NCBI GenBank assembly: GCA_964615335.1
Contig: CAZTMT010000006.1
Location: 111,540-175,539 of the forward strand
Reading direction: 5' to 3'
DNA: 64,000 bases
Source of the DNA: HR10 sp964615335
Lineage (GTDB): Bacteria > Acidobacteriota > Blastocatellia > HR10
In this document: positions 45,618 through 53,812 of the stretch, in pieces
How the letters are laid out: the number at the start of each line of letters is the position of its first letter
How positions within the stretch are numbered: the first letter of the stretch is position 1
The notes under the pieces: generated by a model
The model's database searches: none
Told to the model about the DNA's origin: nothing
Seen by the model: only the letters and a program-made list of their open reading frames with translations
Program-made: the position numbers and the translations under genes

Positions 45618-47306
45618 ATGAGCGAACGCGTGGAATTCGACGTGTTGTTTGTGGGAGCAGGGCCGGCGAGCCTGAGCGGGGCGCTGCATCTGGCCCATCT
45701 CATTCGGCGACATAACGAACAGGTCGAATCGGGACAGCTTCGGGAGCCCCCTCTTCAAGCCAGTATCGCCGTGATCGAGAAAGGGCGAGAAGTTGGGGCG
45801 CATATTCTCTCAGGGGCTGTCCTCGATCCCCGGGCGCTTCGAGAACTGGTCCCGGATTTTCCGAAGCGCGGCGCTCCGCTTTCGACGCCTGTGGTGGAGG
45901 ATCAGGTCTGGTTCCTCACGCGAAATCGAAAAATCACGGCACCGATCGTTCCCCCTCCTCTGCGAAACCATGGCCATTACATCATCTCGCTCGGGCAGTT
46001 CGTGCGGTGGCTGGCGGGACTGGTCGAGCAGGCAGGGGGTGACATCTTCCCGGAGTTTCCCGGCGCGGAACTGCTCATTGAGGGAGATGCCGTCGTGGGC
46101 GTGCGGACCGGCGATCGAGGACGGGACCGGGAGGGCCGCCCCAAAGGCAACTATGAGCCGGGGGTCGAAATCCGCGCCAAGGTGACAGTTCTGGGAGAAG
46201 GCGTTCGCGGGTCTCTGGCGAAGGTTCTCATCGAGCGCTTCCGTCTGCAAGAGGGAAGGAACCCTCAGGTCTACTCCCTAGGGATTAAGGAGCTTTGGGA
46301 GATCGAGCCGGGACGCGTTCCTCCGGGGACGGTCATTCATACGCTCGGATACCCGCTGGATTCTCGAACCTTCGGAGGGGGATTCCTCTACGCCGGAGCC
46401 GATCGGCTGCTGAGCGTGGGCTTTGTCGTCGGATTGAGTTACGAGGACCCCTGTTTGGATCCGCATCAGATCTTCCAGCAGTTCAAAGCGCATCCGGAGG
46501 TGGCGCGCCTCCTCAAAGGGGGCAAGCTCATCCGTTACGGGGCGAAGGCCCTGCCCGAGGGGGGCTACTATTCGATCCCTAAGCTCTTCGTCAGCGGAGC
46601 CCTTCTGATCGGAGATAGCGCCGGTTTTCTGAACTCCCAGCGATTGAAGGGAATTCATCTGGCGATGAAATCGGGCATGCTCGCCGCCCATGCCATCTAC
46701 GAGGCCCTGCGAAAAGGGGATTTCTCCGAACAGCAGCTCGCCCGATACGAAGAGTTGATCCGCACCAGTTGGCTCCATGAGGAGCTGTATCGCGTTCGGA
46801 ATTTCCACCAGGCGATGGAGCACGGCCTGTGGACGGGGCTCTTTCAGGCTGGGCTTCAAGTCCTGACGGGCGGGCGCGGACTGAAAGATCCCCTACCGAT
46901 CCTCCCCGGACATCAACGGATGCGGCGGCTGGCTGAGTATTACCGGGGACAGGATGCCCGATGTCCTTCCCGAGAATGGAAGCCCGATGGCGTGCTGACC
47001 TTCGATAAGTTGACCGATGTCTATTATTCGGGGACCTCTCACGAGGAGGATCAGCCCTGCCATCTGCGGATCGCCGATTTCGATATCTGCCACACGCGAT
47101 GCTCGATCGAATACGGCAATCCCTGCCAGCGCTTCTGCCCGGCTCATGTGTATGAGATGGTCCCCACGCCGGAGGGGGGGAAGCGCCTTCAGATCAACGC
47201 CTCAAACTGCGTCCACTGCAAAACCTGCGACATCATGGACCCCTACCAGATCATCACGTGGGTCCCTCCGGAGGGAGGGGGAGGGCCGAATTATCTCATC
47301 CTGTGA
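45618..47306 (+). CDS. Electron-transfer-flavoprotein:ubiquinone oxidoreductase
   Basis: 562-residue membrane-associated flavoprotein passing electrons from ETF to the quinone pool. FAD binding is seen in FDVLFVGAGPASLSGA (about 7-22). A quinone/membrane region lies mid-protein. The C-terminal ferredoxin-like domain has the 4Fe-4S ligands in CVHCKTCD with a further upstream cysteine (PCQRFCP). Length equals the family norm. Such an enzyme serves dehydrogenases that use ETF, such as acyl-CoA and some amino-acid dehydrogenases. No strong ribosome site is seen before the ATG. Confidence 0.92.
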   Translation: MSERVEFDVLFVGAGPASLSGALHLAHLIRRHNEQVESGQLREPPLQASIAVIEKGREVGAHILSGAVLDPRALRELVPDFPKRGAPLSTPVVEDQVWFLTRNRKITAPIVPPPLRNHGHYIISLGQFVRWLAGLVEQAGGDIFPEFPGAELLIEGDAVVGVRTGDRGRDREGRPKGNYEPGVEIRAKVTVLGEGVRGSLAKVLIERFRLQEGRNPQVYSLGIKELWEIEPGRVPPGTVIHTLGYPLDSRTFGGGFLYAGADRLLSVGFVVGLSYEDPCLDPHQIFQQFKAHPEVARLLKGGKLIRYGAKALPEGGYYSIPKLFVSGALLIGDSAGFLNSQRLKGIHLAMKSGMLAAHAIYEALRKGDFSEQQLARYEELIRTSWLHEELYRVRNFHQAMEHGLWTGLFQAGLQVLTGGRGLKDPLPILPGHQRMRRLAEYYRGQDARCPSREWKPDGVLTFDKLTDVYYSGTSHEEDQPCHLRIADFDICHTRCSIEYGNPCQRFCPAHVYEMVPTPEGGKRLQINASNCVHCKTCDIMDPYQIITWVPPEGGGGPNYLIL

Positions 47307-47387
47307 GGGGTACAGGCGGGAGACTCTCGGGCCGTCAAAAGGTTCCCCTGCCTTCCCTCTTTGAGCGATTTCGGGTAAACTTAAACC

Positions 47388-47393
47388 TATAGC
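47388..47393 (+). promoter_or_regulatory. Putative -10 box directly before thiD
   Basis: TATAGC ends seven bases before the ATG, placing the expected transcription start at or next to the start codon. No ribosome site or clear -35 is visible, consistent with a leaderless message. Confidence 0.35.
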
Positions 47394-47400
47394 GCGAATC

Positions 47401-48195
47401 ATGGTAGCGCGTGCTTTGACGATCGCAGGCTCGGATTCCGGTGGGGGAGCGGGAATTCAAGCGGACCTGAAGACCTTCACGGCGCTCCGGGTCTATGGGC
47501 TCTCTGTGCTCACGGCTGTTACGGCGCAGGATACCTGCCGGGTGGCCGGAGTGATCGAGTTGCCGGCGGATTTCGTACGCCTGCAGTTGGATCTGGTTGT
47601 GCGCGACATCGGAGTGGATGCGGCCAAAACGGGGATGCTCTCGAGCGCCGAGATCGTGGAGGCTGTGGCCGAAGCCGTGAAAGAGCATGGTCTGGAGCGA
47701 CTGGTCGTGGATCCGGTCATGCGCGCCAAATCCGGAGATCGCCTCTTGCGGGCGGAAGCGGAGGAAGCCCTGATCAGGCGGCTCTTCCCGTTGGCCTATC
47801 TGGTGACGCCCAATATCCCGGAAGCGGAAGCTCTGGTCGGAGGTTCGATCCAATCGGTGAAGGAGATGGCAAAGGCGGCGCGGCGAATCTTCGATCTGGG
47901 GCCGCGCGCGGTGCTCGTCAAAGGAGGGCATTTGGATTCCGAGGCGGAGGCCGTGGATGTCTTCTACGATGGTCGGCAGATTCACGAATTTCGGGCCGAA
48001 CGGATTCGGACGCGGAACACTCATGGGACGGGATGCACGTATTCGGCGGCTATTACGGCGTATCTCGCGCGCGGAGAAGAGCTTCTCGAGGCGGTTCGTA
48101 AGGCGAAAGACTATGTGACCGCAGCTATTCGACACGGATTCCCGCTGGGCCGGGGTCACGGTCCGCTCAACCATTTTTGGGGGGAGGCGGAGTAG
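47401..48195 (+). CDS. thiD: Hydroxymethylpyrimidine/phosphomethylpyrimidine kinase
   Basis: 264-residue ribokinase-fold kinase of thiamine synthesis, phosphorylating HMP and HMP-P. The N-terminal LTIAGSDSGGGAGIQADLKT and the C-terminal RNTHGTGCTYSAAITA (anion hole, catalytic Asp replaced by the ThiD-type Cys context) are typical. Normal length. Apparently monocistronic. Confidence 0.92.
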   Translation: MVARALTIAGSDSGGGAGIQADLKTFTALRVYGLSVLTAVTAQDTCRVAGVIELPADFVRLQLDLVVRDIGVDAAKTGMLSSAEIVEAVAEAVKEHGLERLVVDPVMRAKSGDRLLRAEAEEALIRRLFPLAYLVTPNIPEAEALVGGSIQSVKEMAKAARRIFDLGPRAVLVKGGHLDSEAEAVDVFYDGRQIHEFRAERIRTRNTHGTGCTYSAAITAYLARGEELLEAVRKAKDYVTAAIRHGFPLGRGHGPLNHFWGEAE

Positions 48196-48323
48196 AAAGA
48201 CGGCTCGCCTGCTCAGAGAACGCCCCTACGGGTATCGAGCGCCGTGTCCGTAGAGCAAAGCAATCGTCAAGAAGACGCGAACCTTTATGTTGAAAGTTTG
48301 CATCTAAAAAGGGTGAGTTCACT

Positions 48324-49196
48324 ATGGGGAGAAAAACAATGGTCGCTAAAAAACAAGAAATCGCTCTGAACCTTCCGCGTCGGCCCACAACGGTCGAGCG
48401 GTATGTGAAGATCATCAAATTCGCGCTGGGGCGCAATCGAGATGTCGAGGCCGTGGCGAAGCATTTCGGGTGCTCGCCGGCGACCGTGCTCAACGCGATT
48501 CGGGCGTTCGGTGTGACCTACGGTCAGGTACGGCGCCGCCGCACGCTTCCGCAGTTGAAATTGGCGGAAGAGTATCTTAAACTTGAACGGCGATTGAGCG
48601 AGCGGGATCGAAAAATCATCGAGATGTATAACTCGCCGGAGGCCCCGACGCTGGAGCAGATCGGGCGCGCGGTGGGGCTGACGCGTCAGCGCGTTCACCA
48701 AATCTTGAAGAAGGCGAAGGCGCTGGGCGTGAAGCTCGTCGAGCGCCAGACCCCTCCTGAGGGACACTGGATCGAACGGTGCCAGCTCTGTAAGAGACTC
48801 CTGCAGCTTCAGGAGGAAGAGCCGCTCCTGACGCGTCGTCAGATCGGCGAGCGGTTGGGGGTCCCCATCTGGGTGGTCCATTGGCACCTGAACCGATTGA
48901 AAGCTCGAGGGTTAGTCAAGCGCCATTTCGGGTACTTCCGAAGCGAGCGGCTCATCCATGCGATCCAGCTCTATAACAGCAATCCCGAAGTGAGCGCGTG
49001 GAAGCTCGGGCGCACGCTCGGGTATAAGAACCTGCCCGGGATTTTCTGCGAACTGGAGAAGCGAGGACTGGGGTATTTGCTGCGTCCCCGCCAAACGCGC
49101 CGTGTGACACGGTCGCGTCGAGACGCTCACGAAGGATCCGTGATCAATGCCCGGCGAGCGTTCCGCAAGCGATCCGTCCAGGAGAAGGTTCAGTGA
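48324..49196 (+). CDS. DNA-binding protein with four helix-turn-helix segments, unknown family
   Basis: 290-residue basic protein that I cannot assign to a named family. Four segments look like helix-turn-helix units: about residues 40-64 (VEAVAKHFGCSPATVLNAI), 92-133 (sigma-70 region-4-like: TLEQIGRAVGLTRQRVHQIL), 169-197 (TRRQIGERLGVPIWVVHWHL) and 223-250 (SAWKLGRTLGYKNLPGIF). A CQLC pair at 153-156 lies between units 2 and 3, and the C-terminus is Arg-rich. The ATG is preceded by AAGGGTGAG. It stands alone between thiD and argH. A regulator or sigma-like factor is plausible, but the target is unknown. Confidence 0.7.
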   Translation: MGRKTMVAKKQEIALNLPRRPTTVERYVKIIKFALGRNRDVEAVAKHFGCSPATVLNAIRAFGVTYGQVRRRRTLPQLKLAEEYLKLERRLSERDRKIIEMYNSPEAPTLEQIGRAVGLTRQRVHQILKKAKALGVKLVERQTPPEGHWIERCQLCKRLLQLQEEEPLLTRRQIGERLGVPIWVVHWHLNRLKARGLVKRHFGYFRSERLIHAIQLYNSNPEVSAWKLGRTLGYKNLPGIFCELEKRGLGYLLRPRQTRRVTRSRRDAHEGSVINARRAFRKRSVQEKVQ

Positions 49197-49200
49197 ATCG

Positions 49201-49256
49201 CCCAGGTACTGATCCGCGCCTGGGGGCCCAGGAGCCTCGCGACAGGACATGTCGCG
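49201..49256 (+). other. Cluster of competing hairpins between the HTH gene and argH
   Basis: CCCAGG (49201), CCTGGG (49219) and CCCAGG (49227) can pair as 1:2 or 2:3, followed by a perfect CGCGACA/TGTCGCG hairpin (49238-49256). This could be a terminator of the upstream gene or a structured argH leader. No leader peptide or U-tract was seen. Confidence 0.35.
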
Positions 49257-49373
49257 GGCACGCGGAGGGAGTTAAGCGCGTGAGTATCTGCTGAGCGCTT
49301 CCCTGCGGCACAGAAGAGGCGCCCTCTCAGGGAGTGTGGACTTTTCGGTCATTCGGCCTGAGGAAGGGAACCG

Positions 49374-50786
49374 ATGGAGAAGCTGTGGGGGGGGAGATTT
49401 CGCGAAGAACCAGACCCCGAGTTCGCCCAGTTCAATGCCTCCTTCCCTTTCGATCGAAGGCTCGTGCATGCCGATATTCGGGTGAACGAGGCTTATTGCC
49501 GCGCCTTGCAACGCGCCGGTATCCTCTCTGAGGACGAAGCGGCGCGCATTCTCGAAGCGTTGCACGAGATCGGTCAGCGCGCCCAGCGCGATCCCGGGTA
49601 TTTCGATCAGTGCCCCGCCGAGGATGTCCATGGATTCATCCAGGCGCGCCTGGCTGAGTTGGTTGGCGAAGCGGCTGATAAGCTTCATACGGGGCGGAGC
49701 CGGAACGATCAAGTGAGCACAGACCTGCGGATCTATCTCCGCGAGCAGTGCGATCTTCTGCTCGATGAGCTTCTTCGGTTGCAGGACGCTCTGCTGGATC
49801 TGGCCGAGCGCGATCCCGAAGCCGTGCTCCCCGGATACACGCATCTGCAACGGGCTCAGCCGATCCTCTGGGCGCATTATTTGCTCGCTTATTTCGAGAT
49901 GTTCGAACGCGACCGGGAGCGAGTGCGTGCGGCGCGCGCGCGCCTGAATGTCCTCCCGCTCGGTTCAGGAGCCCTCGCCGGGACGAGTTTCCCTGTGGAT
50001 CGCGAAGAGCTGGCGCGGGAATTGGGATTTGAGCGGGTGGCCTGCAATAGTCTGGATGCCGTGAGCGATCGCGATTTCGTATTGGAAGTCGCCTTCGCTG
50101 CCGCTGTGCTCCAGATGCACCTCAGTCGTCTGGCCGAAGATTTCATCCTCTATGCCAGCTCGGAATTCGGATTTCTCACGCTCGGGGAGGCCGTCTCTAC
50201 GGGCTCTTCGCTCATGCCGCAGAAGAAAAATCCCGATGCACTCGAACTGATCCGAGGGAAGGCCGGGCGCGTCTTCGGCCACCTCATGGGACTGCTCACC
50301 ATGATGAAGGGCTTGCCTTTGGCCTACAACAAGGACATGCAAGAGGATAAGGAGGCCATCTTCGACGCCCTCGATACGGTGCGCGCGTGTGTGAGGATCG
50401 CGACCAAAGTTCTCGCGCATGTTGAGATTGATCGGGAGCGCATGGCGCAGGCCGCTCAGCAGGATTACACGAATGCGACGGAGCTGGCCGAATATCTTGT
50501 GCGGAAAGGGGTGGCTTTTCGGCGCGCTCATGAGATCGTCGGACAGATCGTCCTCTATGCCCTAGAGAGGAAGAAAGGGCTGACCGAACTCTCGCTCAAG
50601 GAGTATCGCGACTTCGCCCCTCAGATCGAGGAGGACGTCTACGACGCCCTCTCGCTCGAGAGGGCGCTGGCGTCCAAACGGGAAATCGGCGGGACATCTC
50701 CGGAGAGGGTTCGCGCCGCTCTGGTCGCCGCGCGAGAGCGAGTGAAGAGGGCGCGCGCGTCCGCTCTTTCGAGCGGAAGAGGATGA
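49374..50786 (+). CDS. argH: Argininosuccinate lyase
   Basis: 470-residue member of the fumarase/aspartase superfamily, catalysing the final step to arginine plus fumarate. HTGRSRNDQVSTDLR and the catalytic loop GSSLMPQKKNPD are present in the expected places. GAGGAAGGG precedes the ATG. The gene converges on the remaining arginine operon (argB end 13 bases away) and so has its own promoter. Confidence 0.95.
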   Translation: MEKLWGGRFREEPDPEFAQFNASFPFDRRLVHADIRVNEAYCRALQRAGILSEDEAARILEALHEIGQRAQRDPGYFDQCPAEDVHGFIQARLAELVGEAADKLHTGRSRNDQVSTDLRIYLREQCDLLLDELLRLQDALLDLAERDPEAVLPGYTHLQRAQPILWAHYLLAYFEMFERDRERVRAARARLNVLPLGSGALAGTSFPVDREELARELGFERVACNSLDAVSDRDFVLEVAFAAAVLQMHLSRLAEDFILYASSEFGFLTLGEAVSTGSSLMPQKKNPDALELIRGKAGRVFGHLMGLLTMMKGLPLAYNKDMQEDKEAIFDALDTVRACVRIATKVLAHVEIDRERMAQAAQQDYTNATELAEYLVRKGVAFRRAHEIVGQIVLYALERKKGLTELSLKEYRDFAPQIEEDVYDALSLERALASKREIGGTSPERVRAALVAARERVKRARASALSSGRG

Positions 50787-50799
50787 GGCGGAGACGCCT

Positions 50800-51690
50800 C
50801 TACCGGGGAACGATCATCGTTCCGGAGCCTTCATCGGTGAAGATCTCCTGCAGCAGGGCATTCCGCCGGCACCCGTTGATGATGTGTACATCGGTTTGGC
50901 CGCGCGCCAGGAGCCGAAGGATCGCATCGGCTTTCGGGAGCATCCCTTCGGCCAGACGTCTGTCCGCGAGCAGTTCCGTGAGCTGAGCGAGCGTGAGGCG
51001 AGAGAGCTTCGTCGTCGGATCATCCCTTTTCAGAAAGATCCCATCCACATCCGTCAGCAGCAGGAGCTTCTCCGCATCCAGAGCCGCCGCCAGCTCCGCG
51101 GCGATCGTATCCGCGTTGATGTTGAAGATATTCCCCTGCTCATCGGCCGCCAGAGAGCACACGACGGGAAGATACCCGTTCTCCAGAAGCAGAAGCAAAA
51201 GACGACCCTCGACCGCCTCGATGTCTCCGACGTGTCCGTAATCAATCGTCTCTTCGCATCCCGTCTTCGGATTCAGAATGCGCTGGGGGGCTCGGCGGCG
51301 GGCGCGGATGAGGTGGCCATCGAATCCCGTGAGTCCCACGGTCGGAGCGCCCAGCCGATGCAGAGCGGCAGCCACTTCCGTGTTGATCTTGCCGGCGAAG
51401 ATCATCTTCGCGATCTCCAGCGTCGCATCGTCGGTGACGCGCCGTCCGAGGACGATCTTCTGCTCGATGCCCAGCCGTTCGGCCAGACGCGTCACCTGAT
51501 CTCCTCCGCCGTGCACGACGACGATCCGGATTCCGACCTGGTGGCAGAGGACGATTTCCTCAGCCAGGGATTGAAGGATTTCCGGGCGCTCGGTGACCTT
51601 CCCGCTGAGCTTCACGACAAAAATCTTCCCCTTGAATTTCTGGATGTACGGGAGCGCTTCGCGCAATAGCTCCAGGCGATCGGAAGCCAT
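50800..51690 (-). CDS. argB: N-acetyl (or N-succinyl) glutamate kinase
   Basis: 296-residue amino-acid kinase phosphorylating N-acylglutamate. The N-terminal VVKLSGK, glycine-rich VVVHGGGDQ, and INADTIAAELAAALDAEKLLLLTDVDG motifs are all present. The ATG at 51690 has GGAGGG upstream and gives the usual length; a longer reading has no ribosome site. It is the last gene of the minus-strand arginine operon. Because the neighbouring carbamoyltransferase has unusual specificity residues, the acyl group used cannot be assumed to be acetyl. Confidence 0.92.
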   Translation of the reverse strand: MASDRLELLREALPYIQKFKGKIFVVKLSGKVTERPEILQSLAEEIVLCHQVGIRIVVVHGGGDQVTRLAERLGIEQKIVLGRRVTDDATLEIAKMIFAGKINTEVAAALHRLGAPTVGLTGFDGHLIRARRRAPQRILNPKTGCEETIDYGHVGDIEAVEGRLLLLLLENGYLPVVCSLAADEQGNIFNINADTIAAELAAALDAEKLLLLTDVDGIFLKRDDPTTKLSRLTLAQLTELLADRRLAEGMLPKADAILRLLARGQTDVHIINGCRRNALLQEIFTDEGSGTMIVPR

Positions 51691-51709
51691 CGGGAATTCC
51701 CTCCGTGAT

Positions 51710-52750
51710 TTAGAGGAGCATCGAGAGAAGGGCCTTCTGCACGTGAAGGCGATTCTCGGCCTGTTGGATGACCAGGGAGCGCTCGCTATCCAGGACGGCA
51801 TCGGTCGCCACGACATTGCGCCGGATGGGCAAGCAGTGCATGAAATATCCTCCTCCGGTCAGGCGCATCAGGTCCTCGTCCACGATCCAGTCCCGGTACT
51901 TCTCTCGCACGGGGCGTTCCTCTTCCCAGCGCCCGTAGTAGTAGCGGCTTCCCCAGCTCTTAGCGTAGATGATCTCCGCACCGCGGCACGCTTGGTGCCG
52001 ATCGTGCAGGACGCGCACCGAAGCCCCATTGCGATGGGCCTGCTCGCGAATCTGTTGCATCAGCTCCGGGTCCAGCTCGTATTCGGGAGGACAGGCGATT
52101 GTCAGGTCCATCCCGAACTGAGCGGCGATCAGGGCGAACGCATTCGGAACGGCCATCGGAAGAGGCTTCGGATGATAGGCCCAGCAGAGAACCACGCGCC
52201 GTTGATCCACGAGTCCAAAGATCTCGCGAATCGTCATCACATCGGCCATGGCTTGAAGCGGGTGGAACATCGCCGATTCGAGGTTGATGATGGGGACCGA
52301 CGCTTCGCGCGCGAAGCTCCGGAGGATCGGATCGCATCTCTCCTCCTCGAAGGAACGCAGGGCGGGGAAGCTGCGCACCCCGATGGCCGCCACATAGCGC
52401 GAGAGCACGCGCGCCGCCTCCTTGATGTGCTCGCTTTTGTCCCCATCCATGACGACGCCCTCTCGGTACTCGAGCGTCCACGTCCCGCGCCCGACATCGA
52501 GCACGACGGCCTGCCCCCCGAGCTGGTGAATGGCGATCTCCATCGAAGCGCGCGTGCGCAGCGAAGGATCGAAGAAAAGCAGCGCCACGGACTTCCCCTG
52601 AAGTGGACGCCCGTGCCCGAGCGTTTTGTATCGAACGGCCAGATCGAGGATCTCGGAGAGTTCCTCGCGCGTGAACTCTCCCGTGCTCAGAAAGCTCCGC
52701 CCTTTGAGCGTCGCGCCCGGCATGGGGAGATGTTCTGTCGAAAGCACCAT
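51710..52750 (-). CDS. N-acylornithine carbamoyltransferase (acetyl or succinyl)
   Basis: 346-residue carbamoyltransferase. Carbamoyl-phosphate motif DPSLRTR and catalytic HCLPIRRN are visible. The sequence follows the N-acetylornithine/N-succinylornithine branch (GVVMDGDKSEHI, YHPKPLPMAVPN, AENRLHVQKA) rather than ordinary ArgF. At the position that is Glu92 in Xanthomonas AOTC and Pro90 in Bacteroides SOTC, this protein has Ser106. The carboxylated Lys302 of AOTC is replaced by Val314, as SOTC has Ile. ATG 52750 follows GAGGAG; a GTG at 52759 overlaps that site. It lies between argC and argB. Confidence 0.85.
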   Translation of the reverse strand: MVLSTEHLPMPGATLKGRSFLSTGEFTREELSEILDLAVRYKTLGHGRPLQGKSVALLFFDPSLRTRASMEIAIHQLGGQAVVLDVGRGTWTLEYREGVVMDGDKSEHIKEAARVLSRYVAAIGVRSFPALRSFEEERCDPILRSFAREASVPIINLESAMFHPLQAMADVMTIREIFGLVDQRRVVLCWAYHPKPLPMAVPNAFALIAAQFGMDLTIACPPEYELDPELMQQIREQAHRNGASVRVLHDRHQACRGAEIIYAKSWGSRYYYGRWEEERPVREKYRDWIVDEDLMRLTGGGYFMHCLPIRRNVVATDAVLDSERSLVIQQAENRLHVQKALLSMLL

Positions 52751-52762
52751 GATGGCCACTCC

Positions 52763-53812
52763 TCAGGGATGGCTTCCCGGCCACTTCAGGCCGGTCGTTT
52801 CGTCCAGGCCGAACATCACGTTCAGGTTTTGTACGGCCTGGCCTGCCGCTCCTTTGACGAGGTTATCCAGAACCACGAAGACAATTGCTTCCGTCCCGCG
52901 AACGGCCCATCCGATGTCGCAGAAGTTCGTGTGTTTGACCCAGGCGACATCCGGAGAGACGTTCGGACCGAGCAGGCGAACGAAGAACGCATCGGCGTAG
53001 AATCGGCGGAAGAGATCACCGATTGTCTCCTCCGTCTGCGGCTCGGCGAGCACGAGGTAGATCGAGGCGAAGATGCCGCGCACCAGAGGGGCCGAGTGCA
53101 CCTGCAGGAGGAGACGTTCCGACCAGCGATCCTCAAAGAGGTGCTCGAGGGCTTGTGCGATCTCCGGCAGATGCTGATGGACAAACGGCTTATAGGCGAA
53201 GAAGCTGTTGGCGCGTCGCGGATGATGCGTCGTCTCCACAGGCTTGGCCCCTGCGCCCGAAGAACCCGTCTTCGCGTCCACGACCACGCGCCCGACAGCC
53301 AGATGCGCGGCCGCAAACGGAGCGAGCCCGAGCAAGACGGCCGTCGCGAAGCATCCCGGATTCGCCACGCGGGAAGCGCGCGCGATCTCCGCGCGATACA
53401 ATTCGGTCAGCCCATAGACGAAGCGCTCCAGATGCTCCGAAGCGCAATGCGGCTTCCCGTAATAGGTCTGGAACACACGGGGATCTTTCAGGCGAAAGTC
53501 CCCTCCGAGATCAATCACCTTCACTCGATCGGGAATGCGCGGGACAAGCTCCATGCTCTGTCCGTGAGGCAGAGCGAGGAAGAGACAATCCAGCCCGTCG
53601 GTGAGAGAACTCACCGTATCGGCCGTCGGCATGGGGAGAAGCGGTATCTCCGCCAGTCGGCGCAGATTGGGATGGACATCGGCGACCGATCTCCCCGCCC
53701 GCTCCTGAGCCGTCACCCACGCGATCTCCACAGAGGGGTGAAAGAGGAGCAACCGCAGAAGCTCGCCCCCGACATATCCGGATCCTCCCAGGATGCCCAC
53801 GCGGATCTTCAT
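52763..53812 (-). CDS. argC: N-acyl-gamma-glutamyl-phosphate reductase
   Basis: 349-residue NADPH-dependent reductase. GILGGSGYVGGELLRLL binds nucleotide; the catalytic Cys lies in VANPGCFATAVLLGL. The FFAYKPFVHQHLPEI stretch is closer to the Bacteroidetes-type ArgC than to the E. coli type. AAGGAGG precedes the ATG, which overlaps the upstream P-loop gene by four bases (ATGA). Confidence 0.92.
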   Translation of the reverse strand: MKIRVGILGGSGYVGGELLRLLLFHPSVEIAWVTAQERAGRSVADVHPNLRRLAEIPLLPMPTADTVSSLTDGLDCLFLALPHGQSMELVPRIPDRVKVIDLGGDFRLKDPRVFQTYYGKPHCASEHLERFVYGLTELYRAEIARASRVANPGCFATAVLLGLAPFAAAHLAVGRVVVDAKTGSSGAGAKPVETTHHPRRANSFFAYKPFVHQHLPEIAQALEHLFEDRWSERLLLQVHSAPLVRGIFASIYLVLAEPQTEETIGDLFRRFYADAFFVRLLGPNVSPDVAWVKHTNFCDIGWAVRGTEAIVFVVLDNLVKGAAGQAVQNLNVMFGLDETTGLKWPGSHP

